Shown piece by piece: positions 17,810 through 27,274 of a stretch of DNA of 48,105 bases. The position numbers and the translations under genes were made by a program. The DNA is from Bacteroidales bacterium (GTDB lineage: Bacteria > Bacteroidota > Bacteroidia > Bacteroidales > JAADGE01). The notes beneath the pieces were generated by a model. That model was not told the origin of the DNA and ran no database searches. It worked only from the letters and a program-made list of their open reading frames with translations. The number at the start of each line of letters is the position of its first letter. Position 1 is the first letter of the stretch. Where the stretch lies: assembly GCA_021108035.1 (NCBI GenBank), contig JAIORQ010000073.1, forward strand, positions 1 to 48,105. The letters are read 5' to 3'.

Positions 17810-17869
17810 TCACACAGATACCACAGATTACCACAGAAAAATCTGTGAATTTCTGTGGATTCTGTGTGA
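17810..17869. repeat. Inverted repeat built from CACAGA/TCTGTG units
   Basis: The arms TCACACAGATACCACAGA (17810-17827) and TCTGTGGATTCTGTGTGA (17852-17869) pair at 16 of 18 positions, with inner CCACAGA and TCTGTGG units. It resembles the dispersed ATCTGTG-type intergenic repeats found in many environmental Bacteroidota. It lies between the symporter and the glycosyltransferase. Confidence 0.55.
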
Positions 17870-17949
17870 TTACATCAATGTTTTAAACTGTATAAAAAGA
17901 ATGTTCATTATTAACTAAACGCCTAATTCAAATAAATAATTCAAATATC

Positions 17950-19053
17950 ATACATAAAAAGAAAATACTCGTTGCTCCTTTAGATTGGGGACTCGGACAT
18001 GCTGTCAGAGACATTCCTTTGATACATGATTTGATAAAGAATAATTATGAAGTTATTATAGCTTCATCCGGAAATTCAGGTGAACTTTTAAAGCAAGAAT
18101 TTCCGAAAATAATACATTACAGGCTGCCTTCAGTTAATATTAAGTATTCTTCGGGAAACAATTTTTTAATAAAACTTCTTATTCAATTACCGAAGTTTAT
18201 CGGAAATATAAAAAAAGAAAACAAAGCGTTAAAAAAGATATTGAGGAAAGATAAAATAGACCTTATTATTTCTGATAACAGATATGGTATATATTCAAAA
18301 AATATTCCGAGTATATTCATAAGTCATCAAATATTTCCTAAATTACCGAAAGGTTTAAAATTATTTGAAAGATTTATATATAAATTACAAAGAAAATATA
18401 TAAACAGATTTGATAAATGCCTAATTCCTGATTATAAGGGCTCAATTAATTTGTCCGGAGATCTTTCACATAAACATTCGTTAAATGATAAATTTTCATT
18501 CATCGGACCCTTATCTGAATTTAAATTTGAAAGTAATGTTGTTAAAAATAAATTGTTTGAAATTCTTGTTATATTATCCGGTTCTGAACCACAAAGAACC
18601 ATCTTTGAGAATATTTTATTGAAACAAATTAAAGAATCAGGAATGAAATCTTTAATTATTTCCGGTAAACCAAAAAAAAATAAAGAGATAAATATTGCAA
18701 ATGTTAAGATTATAAATCATCTTTCCCGAAAAGAAATGCAGAAAGCAGTTCTGTCTTCTGATATTATAATTTCTCGTGCCGGATATACAACTGTTATGGA
18801 TTTAGCAACATTAAATAAAAAAGCAATATTAATACCCACTCCCGGACAAACAGAGCAAGAGTATCTTTCTGAACATTTAAATAATGCCGGTTATTTTGTT
18901 TTTTGTAAACAGAGTGATTTCAATTTGAACACAGCAATAAAAAAACTGAATGATTTGAAATCGGATTTTTCAGGTTTTGATGATTCTCCAAAAGAATCAT
19001 TTATTGAAATTATTATTAAAAATACTTTTTGTCCTGATTATTACAGAAACTGA
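17950..19053 (+). CDS. Glycosyltransferase, MurG/GT28-like, without a standard start codon
   Basis: Predicted GT-B glycosyltransferase of about 367 residues. The N-terminal nucleotide-fold motif KKILVAPLDWGLGHAVRDIP, with the GLGH loop, is encoded from 17956. It continues in frame into NNYEVIIASSGNSGELLKQE and a GT28-like C-terminal half (VILSGSEPQRTIFEN; SRAGYTTVMDLATLNKKAIL; PTPGQTEQEYLSEHL, the donor-binding Gly/Glu region). Between the in-frame stop at 17893 and the TTG at 18019 there is no ATG, GTG or TTG, yet starting at 18019 would delete GLGH. An ATA at 17950 (or ATC at 17947) is the best candidate start. Otherwise the gene has lost its start codon. The acceptor is unknown. Confidence 0.68.
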   Translation: MHKKKILVAPLDWGLGHAVRDIPLIHDLIKNNYEVIIASSGNSGELLKQEFPKIIHYRLPSVNIKYSSGNNFLIKLLIQLPKFIGNIKKENKALKKILRKDKIDLIISDNRYGIYSKNIPSIFISHQIFPKLPKGLKLFERFIYKLQRKYINRFDKCLIPDYKGSINLSGDLSHKHSLNDKFSFIGPLSEFKFESNVVKNKLFEILVILSGSEPQRTIFENILLKQIKESGMKSLIISGKPKKNKEINIANVKIINHLSRKEMQKAVLSSDIIISRAGYTTVMDLATLNKKAILIPTPGQTEQEYLSEHLNNAGYFVFCKQSDFNLNTAIKKLNDLKSDFSGFDDSPKESFIEIIIKNTFCPDYYRN

Positions 19054-19113
19054 AAAGTGTATTGCAGTATTTAGAAAGACTTGAAAGCCAAAATAATAAA
19101 AAATCTATATTAT

Positions 19114-19145
19114 TTTGATGTTTATAACATATTTATATACATTTG
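19114..19145 (+). promoter_or_regulatory. Promoter of the rimP-nusA-infB operon
   Basis: TTTG at 19114-19117 and TACATTTG at 19138-19145 are separated by 20 bases, close to the phylum consensus, and lie 64 nt before rimP. Confidence 0.65.
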
Positions 19146-19209
19146 CAGGCAGAAAATGATTTGAATGTTATAGGGGGGCTGATTTGTCCCCTGTTTTATT
19201 GGTTAAAAA

Positions 19210-19668
19210 ATGATTAATAAAGAAAAGCTTAATCATATTGTTGAAACAATTTTTATAGAGGAGGATGAATTATTTCAGGATAAAGATCTTTTTCTCGTGG
19301 TTTCTAATATCTCTGCAGATAACAGAATTACAGTTCTGATTGATAGTATGGAAGGTGTAAAAGTTAAAGACTGTGGGACATTGAGTAAGCTTATTGAAAA
19401 CAAGTTTGACAGAGAAAAAGAAGATTTTGAACTGATTGTTTCATCTGCAGGATTGGATAAACCTTTTCAAGTTATTAAGCAATATCATAAGAATATAGGA
19501 AGAACAATTAAAGTTCTTACTACTGAAGGAAAAAGAGTAAAAGGCAAATTGATTAGTGTTTCAGAAAGTAAAATTGAATTAGAAAAAGAGCAAAAAAAGA
19601 AAGAAAATATTATAAATATACTGAAATTCAGTGATATAAAAGAAGCTAAAGTCGTAATAACATTTTAA
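19210..19668 (+). CDS. rimP: Ribosome maturation factor RimP
   Basis: Cytoplasmic 30S assembly factor of 152 residues. Although RimP is weakly conserved, the order rimP-nusA-infB is diagnostic. The sequence shows the N-terminal alpha/beta domain (LFLVVSNISADNRITVLIDS; VKDCGTLSKLIENKFD; FELIVSSAGLDKPFQVIKQY, the conserved V-S-S-x-G-L-D-x-P) and the C-terminal SH3-like barrel (GRTIKVLTTEGKRVKGKLIS). It begins the translation operon under the promoter at 19114-19145 and is followed 12 bases later by nusA. Confidence 0.93.
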   Translation: MINKEKLNHIVETIFIEEDELFQDKDLFLVVSNISADNRITVLIDSMEGVKVKDCGTLSKLIENKFDREKEDFELIVSSAGLDKPFQVIKQYHKNIGRTIKVLTTEGKRVKGKLISVSESKIELEKEQKKKENIINILKFSDIKEAKVVITF

Positions 19669-19680
19669 ATATTTACAGCA

Positions 19681-20931
19681 ATGGATAATGTAAACTTAAT
19701 TGATACATTTGCTAATTTTAAAGAAAATAAAGATATTGACAGAGCAACAATGATGGGTGTTCTGGAAGAAGTCTTCAGAGGAATGTTTGAAAAACAATTC
19801 GGAACTTCTGATAACTTCGATTTTATTATAAATATTGATAAAGGGGACTTTGAAATTTGGAGAAACCGAGAAGTTGTACCCAATGGTGAAGTTGAGGACC
19901 CTAATATGGAAGTTGAGATAAATGAAGTTCATAAAATTGATAAAGATTATGAAGTGGGTGAAGAATTTGCAGATGAAGTAAAACTGGAAGATTTCGGAAG
20001 AAGAAGCATTTTATCGTTAAGGCAGAACCTGTCTTCAAAAATATTACAACTTGAAAGAGAAAATACTTATCATAAATATAAAGAAAAGATCGGGGATATT
20101 ATAACCGGTGAAGTTTATCAAGTGTGGAAGAAAGAAATGTTGATACTTGATGATGAAGAAAATGAAATGATTTTGCAGAGAAGTGAGCAAATTCCTTCAG
20201 ACTTCTTTAGAAAAGGAGATACATTAAGGGCTGTTGTAGAAAATGTTGAAATGAAAAATAATACACCTCTAATTATTTTGTCAAGGACATCTTCAACATT
20301 TCTTGAGCGATTATTTGAACTTGAAGTTCCCGAAATATACGATGGTCTTATTACGATTAAGAAAATTGTGAGAGTTGCCGGAGAAAGAGCAAAAGTTGCT
20401 GTTGAGTCATATGATGAAAGAATTGATCCTGTAGGTGCATGTGTTGGGATGAAAGGAGCAAGAATACACGGAATTGTAAGAGAATTAAGAAATGAGAATA
20501 TTGATGTTATAAATTATTCAGAAAATACAAAATTATTTATTCAACGTGCATTAAGCCCTGCTAAGGTATCTAAAGTAAATATTATTGAAGATGAAGGAAG
20601 AGTTGAAGTATTCTTGGATCCCGATGAAGTATCTAAAGCAATAGGTAAAGGCGGGTTAAACATTAAACTTGCAGGAAAACTTGTCGGATATGAAATTGAT
20701 GTTTTTAGGAATATTGATGAAGGTGAGATTGAAGAAGATGTTGATATTATGGAATTTAGTGATGAGATTGATGAATGGGTATTAGAGGTTATTAAAAAAA
20801 TAGGTTGTGATACAGCAAAAAGTGTATTGAAGATTTCAAGAGAAGAACTTATTAACAGAACCGACTTGGAAGAAGAAACCGTTGACAGAGTATTGGATGT
20901 TTTAAAAAGTGAGTTTGAAGAGAATAAATAA
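19681..20931 (+). CDS. nusA: Transcription termination/antitermination factor NusA
   Basis: RNA polymerase-binding elongation factor of 416 residues, typical of Bacteroidota NusA without extra C-terminal repeats. Domain order: the N-terminal polymerase-binding domain (about 1-125), an S1 domain (GDIITGEVYQVWKKEMLILD, about 135-200), KH1 (DPVGACVGMKGARIHGIVRE, with the G-x-x-G loop) and KH2 (VSKAIGKGGLNIKLAGKLVG, again G-x-x-G). It modulates pausing, termination and antitermination on nascent RNA. It is cotranscribed between rimP and infB. Confidence 0.95.
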   Translation: MDNVNLIDTFANFKENKDIDRATMMGVLEEVFRGMFEKQFGTSDNFDFIINIDKGDFEIWRNREVVPNGEVEDPNMEVEINEVHKIDKDYEVGEEFADEVKLEDFGRRSILSLRQNLSSKILQLERENTYHKYKEKIGDIITGEVYQVWKKEMLILDDEENEMILQRSEQIPSDFFRKGDTLRAVVENVEMKNNTPLIILSRTSSTFLERLFELEVPEIYDGLITIKKIVRVAGERAKVAVESYDERIDPVGACVGMKGARIHGIVRELRNENIDVINYSENTKLFIQRALSPAKVSKVNIIEDEGRVEVFLDPDEVSKAIGKGGLNIKLAGKLVGYEIDVFRNIDEGEIEEDVDIMEFSDEIDEWVLEVIKKIGCDTAKSVLKISREELINRTDLEEETVDRVLDVLKSEFEENK

Positions 20932-21032
20932 CAAAATTTTTCATATAGGAAAAAATGTGTTAATATTGCCTAAAACAGCGGCAATTAAAATATAGTAAAG
21001 CATAAGAATAAAGGATAGATCAAATTTTTTTT

Positions 21033-23933
21033 ATGAATAAAATAACAAAAGGTAAAAGATTACTTCAAATAGCAAGAGAACTGAATGTAGGAATTGAGCA
21101 TTTGGTAGATCATCTTCAAGAAAACAATATTGAAGTGGATGCAAGGCCTAATGCCAAAGTTTCCGGTGACGGATATGAATTGTTGTTGGAAAAATTCAGT
21201 TCAGATAAGAAAGTAAAAGAAGAATCTGAAAAACTGATTCGCTTAAAAAGAGAAAGAGAAGAAGAAACTTTTACTGCTGATGACGAAGGAATAATTGAAG
21301 AGGAGGAAGGACATGATACTAAAGCTGAAGAAGATATAAAAGATGAAGCTGAAGTTAAGAAAGAAGAAATTGAGAAAGATGTAAAAGAAACACATGAACC
21401 TATTGAAGAAAAGAAAGAAGAAATTGAAAGTGTAACAGCGGAAGATAAAAAAGAAAAAGTTGAAGATGATGATTTGAAGGAAAAGATTGCAGTTGATGAA
21501 GTTAAAGAAATTCCTGATGAAGAAATAAAAGAGAAAACAGAAGACGGCAAATTGAAATTAAAAGGAAAAATTGATCTTAGTTCAATAAATCAAAAAACAA
21601 GACCTGATAAAAAAACAACTAAAGAAAGAAGAGAAGAACGCAAAAAAAGAAAAGAAGCTGTAGTAAAAGCTCAAGAAAAAGTTATAATTAAAAAAGAAAA
21701 AACTGAAGAAGAAGTAAAAAGATTAGAACAAGAAAAATTTGAAGAACAAAAAAGATTAGAACAAAAAAGATTAAAAGAAGAAGAAGAAAGAAACTTTATT
21801 AAAACAAAAGTTGAGAAGCTGACAGGACCCAAAGTAATCGGAAAAATTACTATTGAAGAAAAGAAAGAAAAAGAGAAAAAAGAAAAAACTGATAAAAAGA
21901 AAGTTAGTTCCGGAAGCATTGAAAAAAGAAGAAGAAAGAGAAGAAAAAGAATCAGAAAACCGCTTGTAACTGATACTAAAACTAAAGATAACAAAGATAC
22001 TAAGAGAAAAACTTATAAGAAAAAGAAAGAAGTCAGTGAGGAAGATGTTCAAAAACAAGTTAGAGACACACTGGCAAAATTGACTAATAAAACAAAGAAA
22101 ACATCTGTTAAGCACAGAAAAAAGAAAAGAGAAGAGAAACATCAACAAATTCAAGAAGAAATTCAACAACAAGAAAAAGAAAAATCTGTTCTTAAAGTAA
22201 CTGAGTTTATTTCGGCAAATGAATTAGCTAAGTTAATGGATGTTGGTGTTAACGAGATTATTGCCACCAGTTTTGAACTTGGAAAGATGGTTACCATCAA
22301 TTCCAGATTGGATGCTGAAATAATCGGAATTATTGGCGAAGAATATGGATTTGAAATTGAGTTTATTTCAGCAACCGAAGATGAAATTTTGGATGATTTT
22401 GTTGACAAAGAAGAAGACCTTAAATCAAGATATCCTATTGTAACAGTAATGGGCCATGTTGATCACGGAAAAACTTCTTTGCTTGATTTTATTCGTGATG
22501 CAAATGTAATTGCAGGCGAAGCCGGTGGTATTACACAACATATAGGAGCATACAGTGTAGAGTTGGAAGAAGGGAAACGTGTAACTTTCCTTGATACACC
22601 CGGACACGAAGCATTTACAGCCATGCGAGCAAGAGGTGCTAAAGTTACTGATATTGCTATTATAATTGTAGCAGCAGATGATAATATAATGCCTCAAACA
22701 GAAGAAGCTATAAGTCATGCAAAAGCTGCAGATGTTCCGATTGTATTTGCAATTAATAAAATTGATAAAACCGGAGCAGACCCCGAAAGAATTAAGCAAG
22801 AACTTGCCGAAAAAAATATGTTAGTTGAAGCTTGGGGCGGAAAATATCAATCAGCAGATATATCAGCAAAAAACGGTACAAATGTGGACGGATTACTTGA
22901 AGAAGTAATTCTGGCTGCAGAATTGTTAGAACTGAAGGCAAATCCCGACAGACCTGCAAAGGGTACTGTTATCGAAGCAGAGCTTGATAAAGGAAGGGGT
23001 TACCTTTCAACTATATTGGTTCAAACCGGAACTCTTAAAATTGGTGATATATTATTAGCAGGTGCATATTCCGGTAAAATAAAAGCAATGTATGATGAAA
23101 GAAAAAATCGAGTAGAAGAAGCAGGGCCTTCAATACCGGTGCAAATTCTCGGATTAGACGGAGCACCGCAAGCCGGTGAAACTTTTTACGTGATGAAAAG
23201 CGAAAAAGAAGCAAGAGAAATTGCAGATAGGAACAAACGAATCCAAAGGGAACAAACTCTGCGTACACATAAACATATCACACTTGATGAAATTGGCAGA
23301 CGTCTTCAATTAGGGAACTTCCAAGAAATCAACATTATTATTAAAGGTGATGTAATCGGTTCTGTTGAAGCTGTTGCTGACTCCCTCATTAAACTTGGAA
23401 CAGATGAGGTTCAGGTGAAAGTGATTCATAAAGGTGTTGGTCAAATTTCAGAAGCAGATGTTATGTTGGCAGCTGCATCTGATGCAATTGTTGTCGGATT
23501 CCAAGTGAGACCGGCTTTAGCAGCAAAGAAATTAGCTGAAAAAGAAGAAATTGATATTCGATTGTATTCGATTATATATCAGGCAATTGAAGAGATGAAG
23601 TCTGCTATGGAAGGCATGCTTTCTCCTGAAGTTAAAGAGGAAATAACAGCAACTGTTGAGGTTCGTGAAGTGTTTAAAGTTTCAAAATCAGGTAAAGTTG
23701 CAGGATGTTTTGTTCTTGACGGAAAAATCAACAGAGAAGATAAAATAAGATTAATACGTGAGGGTATTGTTAAATATCAAGGAGAGCTCGGTTCATTACG
23801 TCGTTTTAAAGATGATGTGAAAGAAGTTATTACCGGAATGGAATGCGGATTAAACATTGAGAACTTCAACGACATAAAAGTAGGAGATATTATAGAATCA
23901 TACAGAGAAACTGAAACAGCAAGGAAACTGTAA
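21033..23933 (+). CDS. infB: Translation initiation factor IF-2
   Basis: GTPase of 966 residues that positions initiator tRNA on the 30S subunit. An N-terminal IF2_N helix bundle ([20 protein letters not shown]) is followed by about 300 residues of very Lys/Glu-rich low-complexity linker (about 60-370), a second IF2_N-like unit ([20 protein letters not shown]) and the G domain. The G-domain motifs are [12 protein letters not shown] at about 474, [10 protein letters not shown] and FAINKID. Domains II-IV follow, with the C2 tRNA-binding region near the end. The linker explains several long open but meaningless frames on the opposite strand. It ends the rimP operon, with a terminator at 24001. 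Confidence 0.97.
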   Translation: MNKITKGKRLLQIARELNVGIEHLVDHLQENNIEVDARPNAKVSGDGYELLLEKFSSDKKVKEESEKLIRLKREREEETFTADDEGIIEEEEGHDTKAEEDIKDEAEVKKEEIEKDVKETHEPIEEKKEEIESVTAEDKKEKVEDDDLKEKIAVDEVKEIPDEEIKEKTEDGKLKLKGKIDLSSINQKTRPDKKTTKERREERKKRKEAVVKAQEKVIIKKEKTEEEVKRLEQEKFEEQKRLEQKRLKEEEERNFIKTKVEKLTGPKVIGKITIEEKKEKEKKEKTDKKKVSSGSIEKRRRKRRKRIRKPLVTDTKTKDNKDTKRKTYKKKKEVSEEDVQKQVRDTLAKLTNKTKKTSVKHRKKKREEKHQQIQEEIQQQEKEKSVLKVTEFISANELAKLMDVGVNEIIATSFELGKMVTINSRLDAEIIGIIGEEYGFEIEFISATEDEILDDFVDKEEDLKSRYPIVTVMGHVDHGKTSLLDFIRDANVIAGEAGGITQHIGAYSVELEEGKRVTFLDTPGHEAFTAMRARGAKVTDIAIIIVAADDNIMPQTEEAISHAKAADVPIVFAINKIDKTGADPERIKQELAEKNMLVEAWGGKYQSADISAKNGTNVDGLLEEVILAAELLELKANPDRPAKGTVIEAELDKGRGYLSTILVQTGTLKIGDILLAGAYSGKIKAMYDERKNRVEEAGPSIPVQILGLDGAPQAGETFYVMKSEKEAREIADRNKRIQREQTLRTHKHITLDEIGRRLQLGNFQEINIIIKGDVIGSVEAVADSLIKLGTDEVQVKVIHKGVGQISEADVMLAAASDAIVVGFQVRPALAAKKLAEKEEIDIRLYSIIYQAIEEMKSAMEGMLSPEVKEEITATVEVREVFKVSKSGKVAGCFVLDGKINREDKIRLIREGIVKYQGELGSLRRFKDDVKEVITGMECGLNIENFNDIKVGDIIESYRETETARKL

Positions 23934-23944
23934 TTTCATTTAAA

Positions 23945-23977
23945 GACTTTCCGTCGTCTGTCAGACATGGAAAAGTC
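23945..23977. repeat. Small REP-like hairpin after infB
   Basis: The outer arms GACTTTCC and GGAAAAGTC (one bulge) enclose a perfect inner palindrome GTCTG-T-CAGAC at 23956-23966. Like the hairpin at 15798-15826 it contains the GTCAGAC motif, which suggests a common dispersed element. It lies between the infB stop and its terminator. Confidence 0.4.
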
Positions 23978-24000
23978 AGAATTTTAATAATAAATAATTC

Positions 24001-24032
24001 AATGCTCTGCTTTTTGCAGGGCATTTTTTATG
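24001..24032 (+). terminator. Terminator of the rimP-nusA-infB operon
   Basis: The stem AATGCTCTGC facing GCAGGGCATT (one wobble pair) around a five-T loop runs into TTTTTT. Confidence 0.85.
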
Positions 24033-24041
24033 ATATATTTT

Positions 24042-24049
24042 TACTTTTG
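24042..24049 (+). promoter_or_regulatory. hisS -7 box TACTTTTG
   Basis: TAnnTTTG match just beyond the infB terminator and 64 nt before the hisS start. The -33 region is T-rich without a clear TTTG at the right distance. Confidence 0.45.
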
Positions 24050-24112
24050 TAGTCTTAATTACAAAATATAATATTAATCACAAAAATCAGAGTCCTGTAA
24101 AAAGATACTGTC

Positions 24113-25474
24113 ATGGCAAATACTCCCGGAATACCAAAAGGAACAAGAGATTTTTCTCCTGAAATATTGGCAAAAAGAAACTATATCTTTGATATAATTA
24201 AAGATGTTTTTAAAAAATTTGCATACAGACAATTGGAAACTCCGGCAATAGAAAATTTGTCAACTTTAACCGGTAAATACGGAGAAGAAGGAGATAAACT
24301 ACTTTTCAAGATACTGAATTCCGGTAATTTCTTAAAAAAAGTAACTGATCCTGAATTACAAGAAAGAGACACAAAAAAAATGGCACATTTGGTTGCAGAA
24401 AAAGGTTTACGTTATGATTTAACAGTTCCTTTTGCCAGATATGTTGTTCAGCATCAAAATGAAATTACTTTTCCGTTCAAACGTTTTCAAATTCAACCGG
24501 TTTGGCGTGCCGACAGACCCCAAAAAGGTAGATATCGCGAATTTTATCAATGTGATGCCGATATCATCGGAAGTAATTCTTTGATTAATGAGTTAGAGAT
24601 TGTTCAGATGATTGATGAAGTCTTTACAAAACTTAATTTAAAAGTTACCATAAAGATCAATAACCGGAAGTTGCTTGCCGGTATTGCCGAACGTATCGGC
24701 TATCCTGAAAAATTAATTGATCTGACGGTTGCAATTGACAAATTAGATAAAATAGGACTTGAAAAAGTTTATGAAGAATTAAAACTTGCCGGAATTTCAG
24801 AGGAAGCAATTAAATTTTTGGAACCTATTCTTAATCTCGGCGGAAGTTTCAATGATCAAATGCAGTGTATTGAGAGATTTATTGGTGAAACAGAGACCGG
24901 TGTTACCGGAATTGTTGAAACAGAAAAGTTATTTTCTTATTTGGATATGTTTAAGTTTAACAATAAAATTGAACTTGATTTAACATTGGCCAGAGGTTTG
25001 ACTTATTATACAGGTGCAATTTTTGAAGTTATTTCTGACGAAATTCAAATCGGAAGTATTTGCGGAGGCGGCAGATATGATGATTTAACCGGTATTTTCG
25101 GGCTTAAAGGTGTTTCCGGTGTCGGAATTTCTTTCGGTGCAGACCGTATTTTTGATGTGATGGAAAATTTGAATCGCTTTCCTGAAGATACAACTTCAAG
25201 TGTCAAGATTATGTTTGTAAACTTCGGACAAAAGGAAGAAAAATATTGTTTGCCTGTTCTGCAAAAATTAAGACAAAACGGAATAAACTCTGAAATTTTT
25301 CCGGACAGCAGTAAAATGAAAAAGCAAATGAAATATGCAAACAGCAATAAAATTCCTTATGTTGCACTTGCCGGTGAAAATGAAATGCAAGAAAATAAAT
25401 TTACATTAAAAAACATGGAAACGGGTGAGCAACAATTAGTTACTGCTGTGGAGATGATTGAGATATTGACCTGA
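24113..25474 (+). CDS. hisS: Histidyl-tRNA synthetase
   Basis: Class II aminoacyl-tRNA synthetase of 453 residues that charges tRNA-His. Visible are the N-terminal [36 protein letters not shown], motif 2 [18 protein letters not shown] and [20 protein letters not shown], the histidine-specific [15 protein letters not shown] with [17 protein letters not shown], and motif 3 [18 protein letters not shown]. The C-terminal anticodon-binding domain begins at about residue 360 ([20 protein letters not shown]). It is transcribed from its own promoter after the infB terminator. Confidence 0.96.
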   Translation: MANTPGIPKGTRDFSPEILAKRNYIFDIIKDVFKKFAYRQLETPAIENLSTLTGKYGEEGDKLLFKILNSGNFLKKVTDPELQERDTKKMAHLVAEKGLRYDLTVPFARYVVQHQNEITFPFKRFQIQPVWRADRPQKGRYREFYQCDADIIGSNSLINELEIVQMIDEVFTKLNLKVTIKINNRKLLAGIAERIGYPEKLIDLTVAIDKLDKIGLEKVYEELKLAGISEEAIKFLEPILNLGGSFNDQMQCIERFIGETETGVTGIVETEKLFSYLDMFKFNNKIELDLTLARGLTYYTGAIFEVISDEIQIGSICGGGRYDDLTGIFGLKGVSGVGISFGADRIFDVMENLNRFPEDTTSSVKIMFVNFGQKEEKYCLPVLQKLRQNGINSEIFPDSSKMKKQMKYANSNKIPYVALAGENEMQENKFTLKNMETGEQQLVTAVEMIEILT

Positions 25475-25520
25475 TTTGATATAATATTGAAGTAATAAAT
25501 CTAATTTTATAAAAATATTG

Positions 25521-25528
25521 TAAATTTG
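25521..25528 (+). promoter_or_regulatory. -7 box TAAATTTG
   Basis: TAnnTTTG match 91 nt upstream of the lipoprotein gene start. There is no good -33 element, so this is weak to moderate. Confidence 0.4.
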
Positions 25529-25618
25529 AAACACGGCAACCAACATCTGTTTTTGCGATAATTCCTTTTTAATACGATACAGAGGGGAACTACGCAAAGA
25601 CAGGTGTTGTGTATAATT

Positions 25619-26671
25619 ATGAAAAACAAATATGAGATGAAAAATGTAGTGTTAATAACTTTGTTTTTATTTATATTAATAGCTTGTAAGCCTAATTTAA
25701 TAAAATATAAAACAGGGCATTTTCCTGATTCACCAATTAATTTGCAAGAAATAAATTCGGAATTTGATGATTATAATTCAGACTTGAATATAATTTTCTG
25801 TAAACCCTTATTGAGTTTTTCTTCTAATCGTGAAACCGATAGAGGTACATTTGATATTATTAGTAAAACTATCAGTTTTTCATGGGATCAAGAAAGTGGA
25901 ATATTTAACTTCGAGCATGATACCTCCATTACTTGGTATTCAGACTTGGAATTAATGATTGATTCGTCTAATTCAACATACAATGAATTAGGGCCATATA
26001 CATACGGGTACAGATATCCTGAGAATTGCTATACACAAGTATATTTGTATTCGTCAGACATTCAAGGAAATTATAATATTTATTATAGTTATGCGAAGTC
26101 ATGCACTAATTATGAAGAAACTCAATATTCCTTTGCTAATAAAATAAGTTTTATTGATACATCATCAAATGAATTATATCCTTCTTTTTACGGCGAAAAT
26201 ATTTTTTTCCATAATGATGAGTGGGAACCTGTATCAGAAAAAATTTCAAATATGATATATTGTTCTGATAAAAACGGGCAATTTGATATATATGAAGCTA
26301 ATTTCGATCCAAACTCAGATTTAATAAATTTACTTTCAATAAATGAGGTTCAAAATGTTGAATTGTTAGATATAAATTCATTACAAGATGATAAATGTCC
26401 TTTTGTAAACGGGAAGCTAATGGTTTTTGCTTCAAACAGAGCAGGAGGATTTGGTGGTTATGATTTGTATTATTCACAGAAAATTGACGCAGAATGGTCA
26501 ATTCCGACTAATTTCGGAAGTAATATCAATACAGAATTCGATGAATACAGACCTATTACAATACTTCAACACGGGTTTGATAATAATCTGATGATTTTTT
26601 CTTCTGACAGAGATGGCGGAAAAGGAGGCTTTGATTTATATTATGTCGGAATACATCAAATGATTGAATAA
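25619..26671 (+). CDS. Lipoprotein with WD40-like (PD40) beta-propeller repeats
   Basis: About 350 residues. A lipoprotein signal (KNVVLITLFLFILIAC, lipid-modified Cys at about residue 22) points to the cell envelope. PD40-type blades are seen at the C-terminal end: LMVFASNRAGGFGGYDLYYS and LMIFSSDRDGGKGGFDLYYV, the S-x-R-x-G-G-x-G-x-D-L-Y-Y signature found in TolB-like and OmpA-associated propellers of Bacteroidota. An earlier, weaker blade contains SSNRETDRGTFDI. The ATG at 25619 is chosen because the in-frame GTG at 25604 only adds five residues. No OmpA domain is fused. The role is unknown; envelope binding or scaffolding is an inference from the fold. Confidence 0.7.
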   Translation: MKNKYEMKNVVLITLFLFILIACKPNLIKYKTGHFPDSPINLQEINSEFDDYNSDLNIIFCKPLLSFSSNRETDRGTFDIISKTISFSWDQESGIFNFEHDTSITWYSDLELMIDSSNSTYNELGPYTYGYRYPENCYTQVYLYSSDIQGNYNIYYSYAKSCTNYEETQYSFANKISFIDTSSNELYPSFYGENIFFHNDEWEPVSEKISNMIYCSDKNGQFDIYEANFDPNSDLINLLSINEVQNVELLDINSLQDDKCPFVNGKLMVFASNRAGGFGGYDLYYSQKIDAEWSIPTNFGSNINTEFDEYRPITILQHGFDNNLMIFSSDRDGGKGGFDLYYVGIHQMIE

Positions 26672-26690
26672 AAAAGGGTACAACACATAT

Positions 26691-26717
26691 ATAAAATGCA
26701 TTAAAAATGCATTTTAT
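26691..26717. terminator. Hairpin between convergent genes
   Basis: A perfect 12-bp stem, ATAAAATGCATT facing AATGCATTTTAT with an AAA loop, lies 20 bases after the propeller lipoprotein gene and ahead of the converging umuD end. T runs are short, so termination efficiency is uncertain. Confidence 0.55.
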
Positions 26718-26815
26718 ACTCAACGTTACTCACTTCTTTCTATAGCATCTTTATTTTTTTAACTTTTCGGAGTGGACTCAATCATTGAACTTTATACTTT
26801 TTTTCTTTGAACTTA

Positions 26816-27268
26816 TTAAGGTTTATGAATAACATAAGCCACAATTCCCCAAACTTCAAAATCATTAAATTCAGAAATTTCAATAGCTTTATATTCTTCA
26901 TTTTCAGGGATCAGTAAAATTTTGTTCGATTTTTTCTTTAAACGTTTAACGGTAAATTCTCCGTCAATGATGCAAACGGCAATGCAATTGTCATAAATGT
27001 CCAATGCTCTGTCAACAACCAATAAATCACCGTCATGAATGCCGGCATTGATCATAGAATCGCCTTTTACTCTTGCATAAAAAGTTGCAGCCGGATGTTT
27101 GATAAGATGTTTATTCAAATCAAGTGATAATTCAACATAATCATCGGCAGGAGAGGGGAAACCGGCAGAAACTGAAGATGCATAAAAAGGAATTTCACGT
27201 TCTTCATTAACATCAACTGTAAAAAATTGTAATGTTTCTGTATCTTTAATTTTTTTTAGTTTCATCAT
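26816..27268 (-). CDS. umuD: UmuD-like S24 autoprotease (LexA/UmuD fold)
   Basis: S24-family protein of 150 residues with no DNA-binding domain, as expected for UmuD rather than LexA. The self-cleavage site is A35-G36 (SSVSAGFPSP), the nucleophile is Ser71 in KGDSMI, and the general-base Lys108 is in FTVKRLKK. After RecA-stimulated cleavage UmuD' partners UmuC to form DNA polymerase V for error-prone bypass. No umuC lies beside it: the gene follows rimO by six bases on the same strand and ends at a convergent junction. Either umuC is elsewhere or this is a UmuD-like protein with another partner. Confidence 0.88.
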   Translation of the reverse strand: MMKLKKIKDTETLQFFTVDVNEEREIPFYASSVSAGFPSPADDYVELSLDLNKHLIKHPAATFYARVKGDSMINAGIHDGDLLVVDRALDIYDNCIAVCIIDGEFTVKRLKKKSNKILLIPENEEYKAIEISEFNDFEVWGIVAYVIHKP

Positions 27269-27274
27269 TTAAAA

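Noticed and set aside
21116-22172. Several long open frames on the minus strand within infB
   Set aside because: They mirror the Lys/Glu-rich low-complexity linker of IF-2 and give Ser/Phe-rich nonsense.
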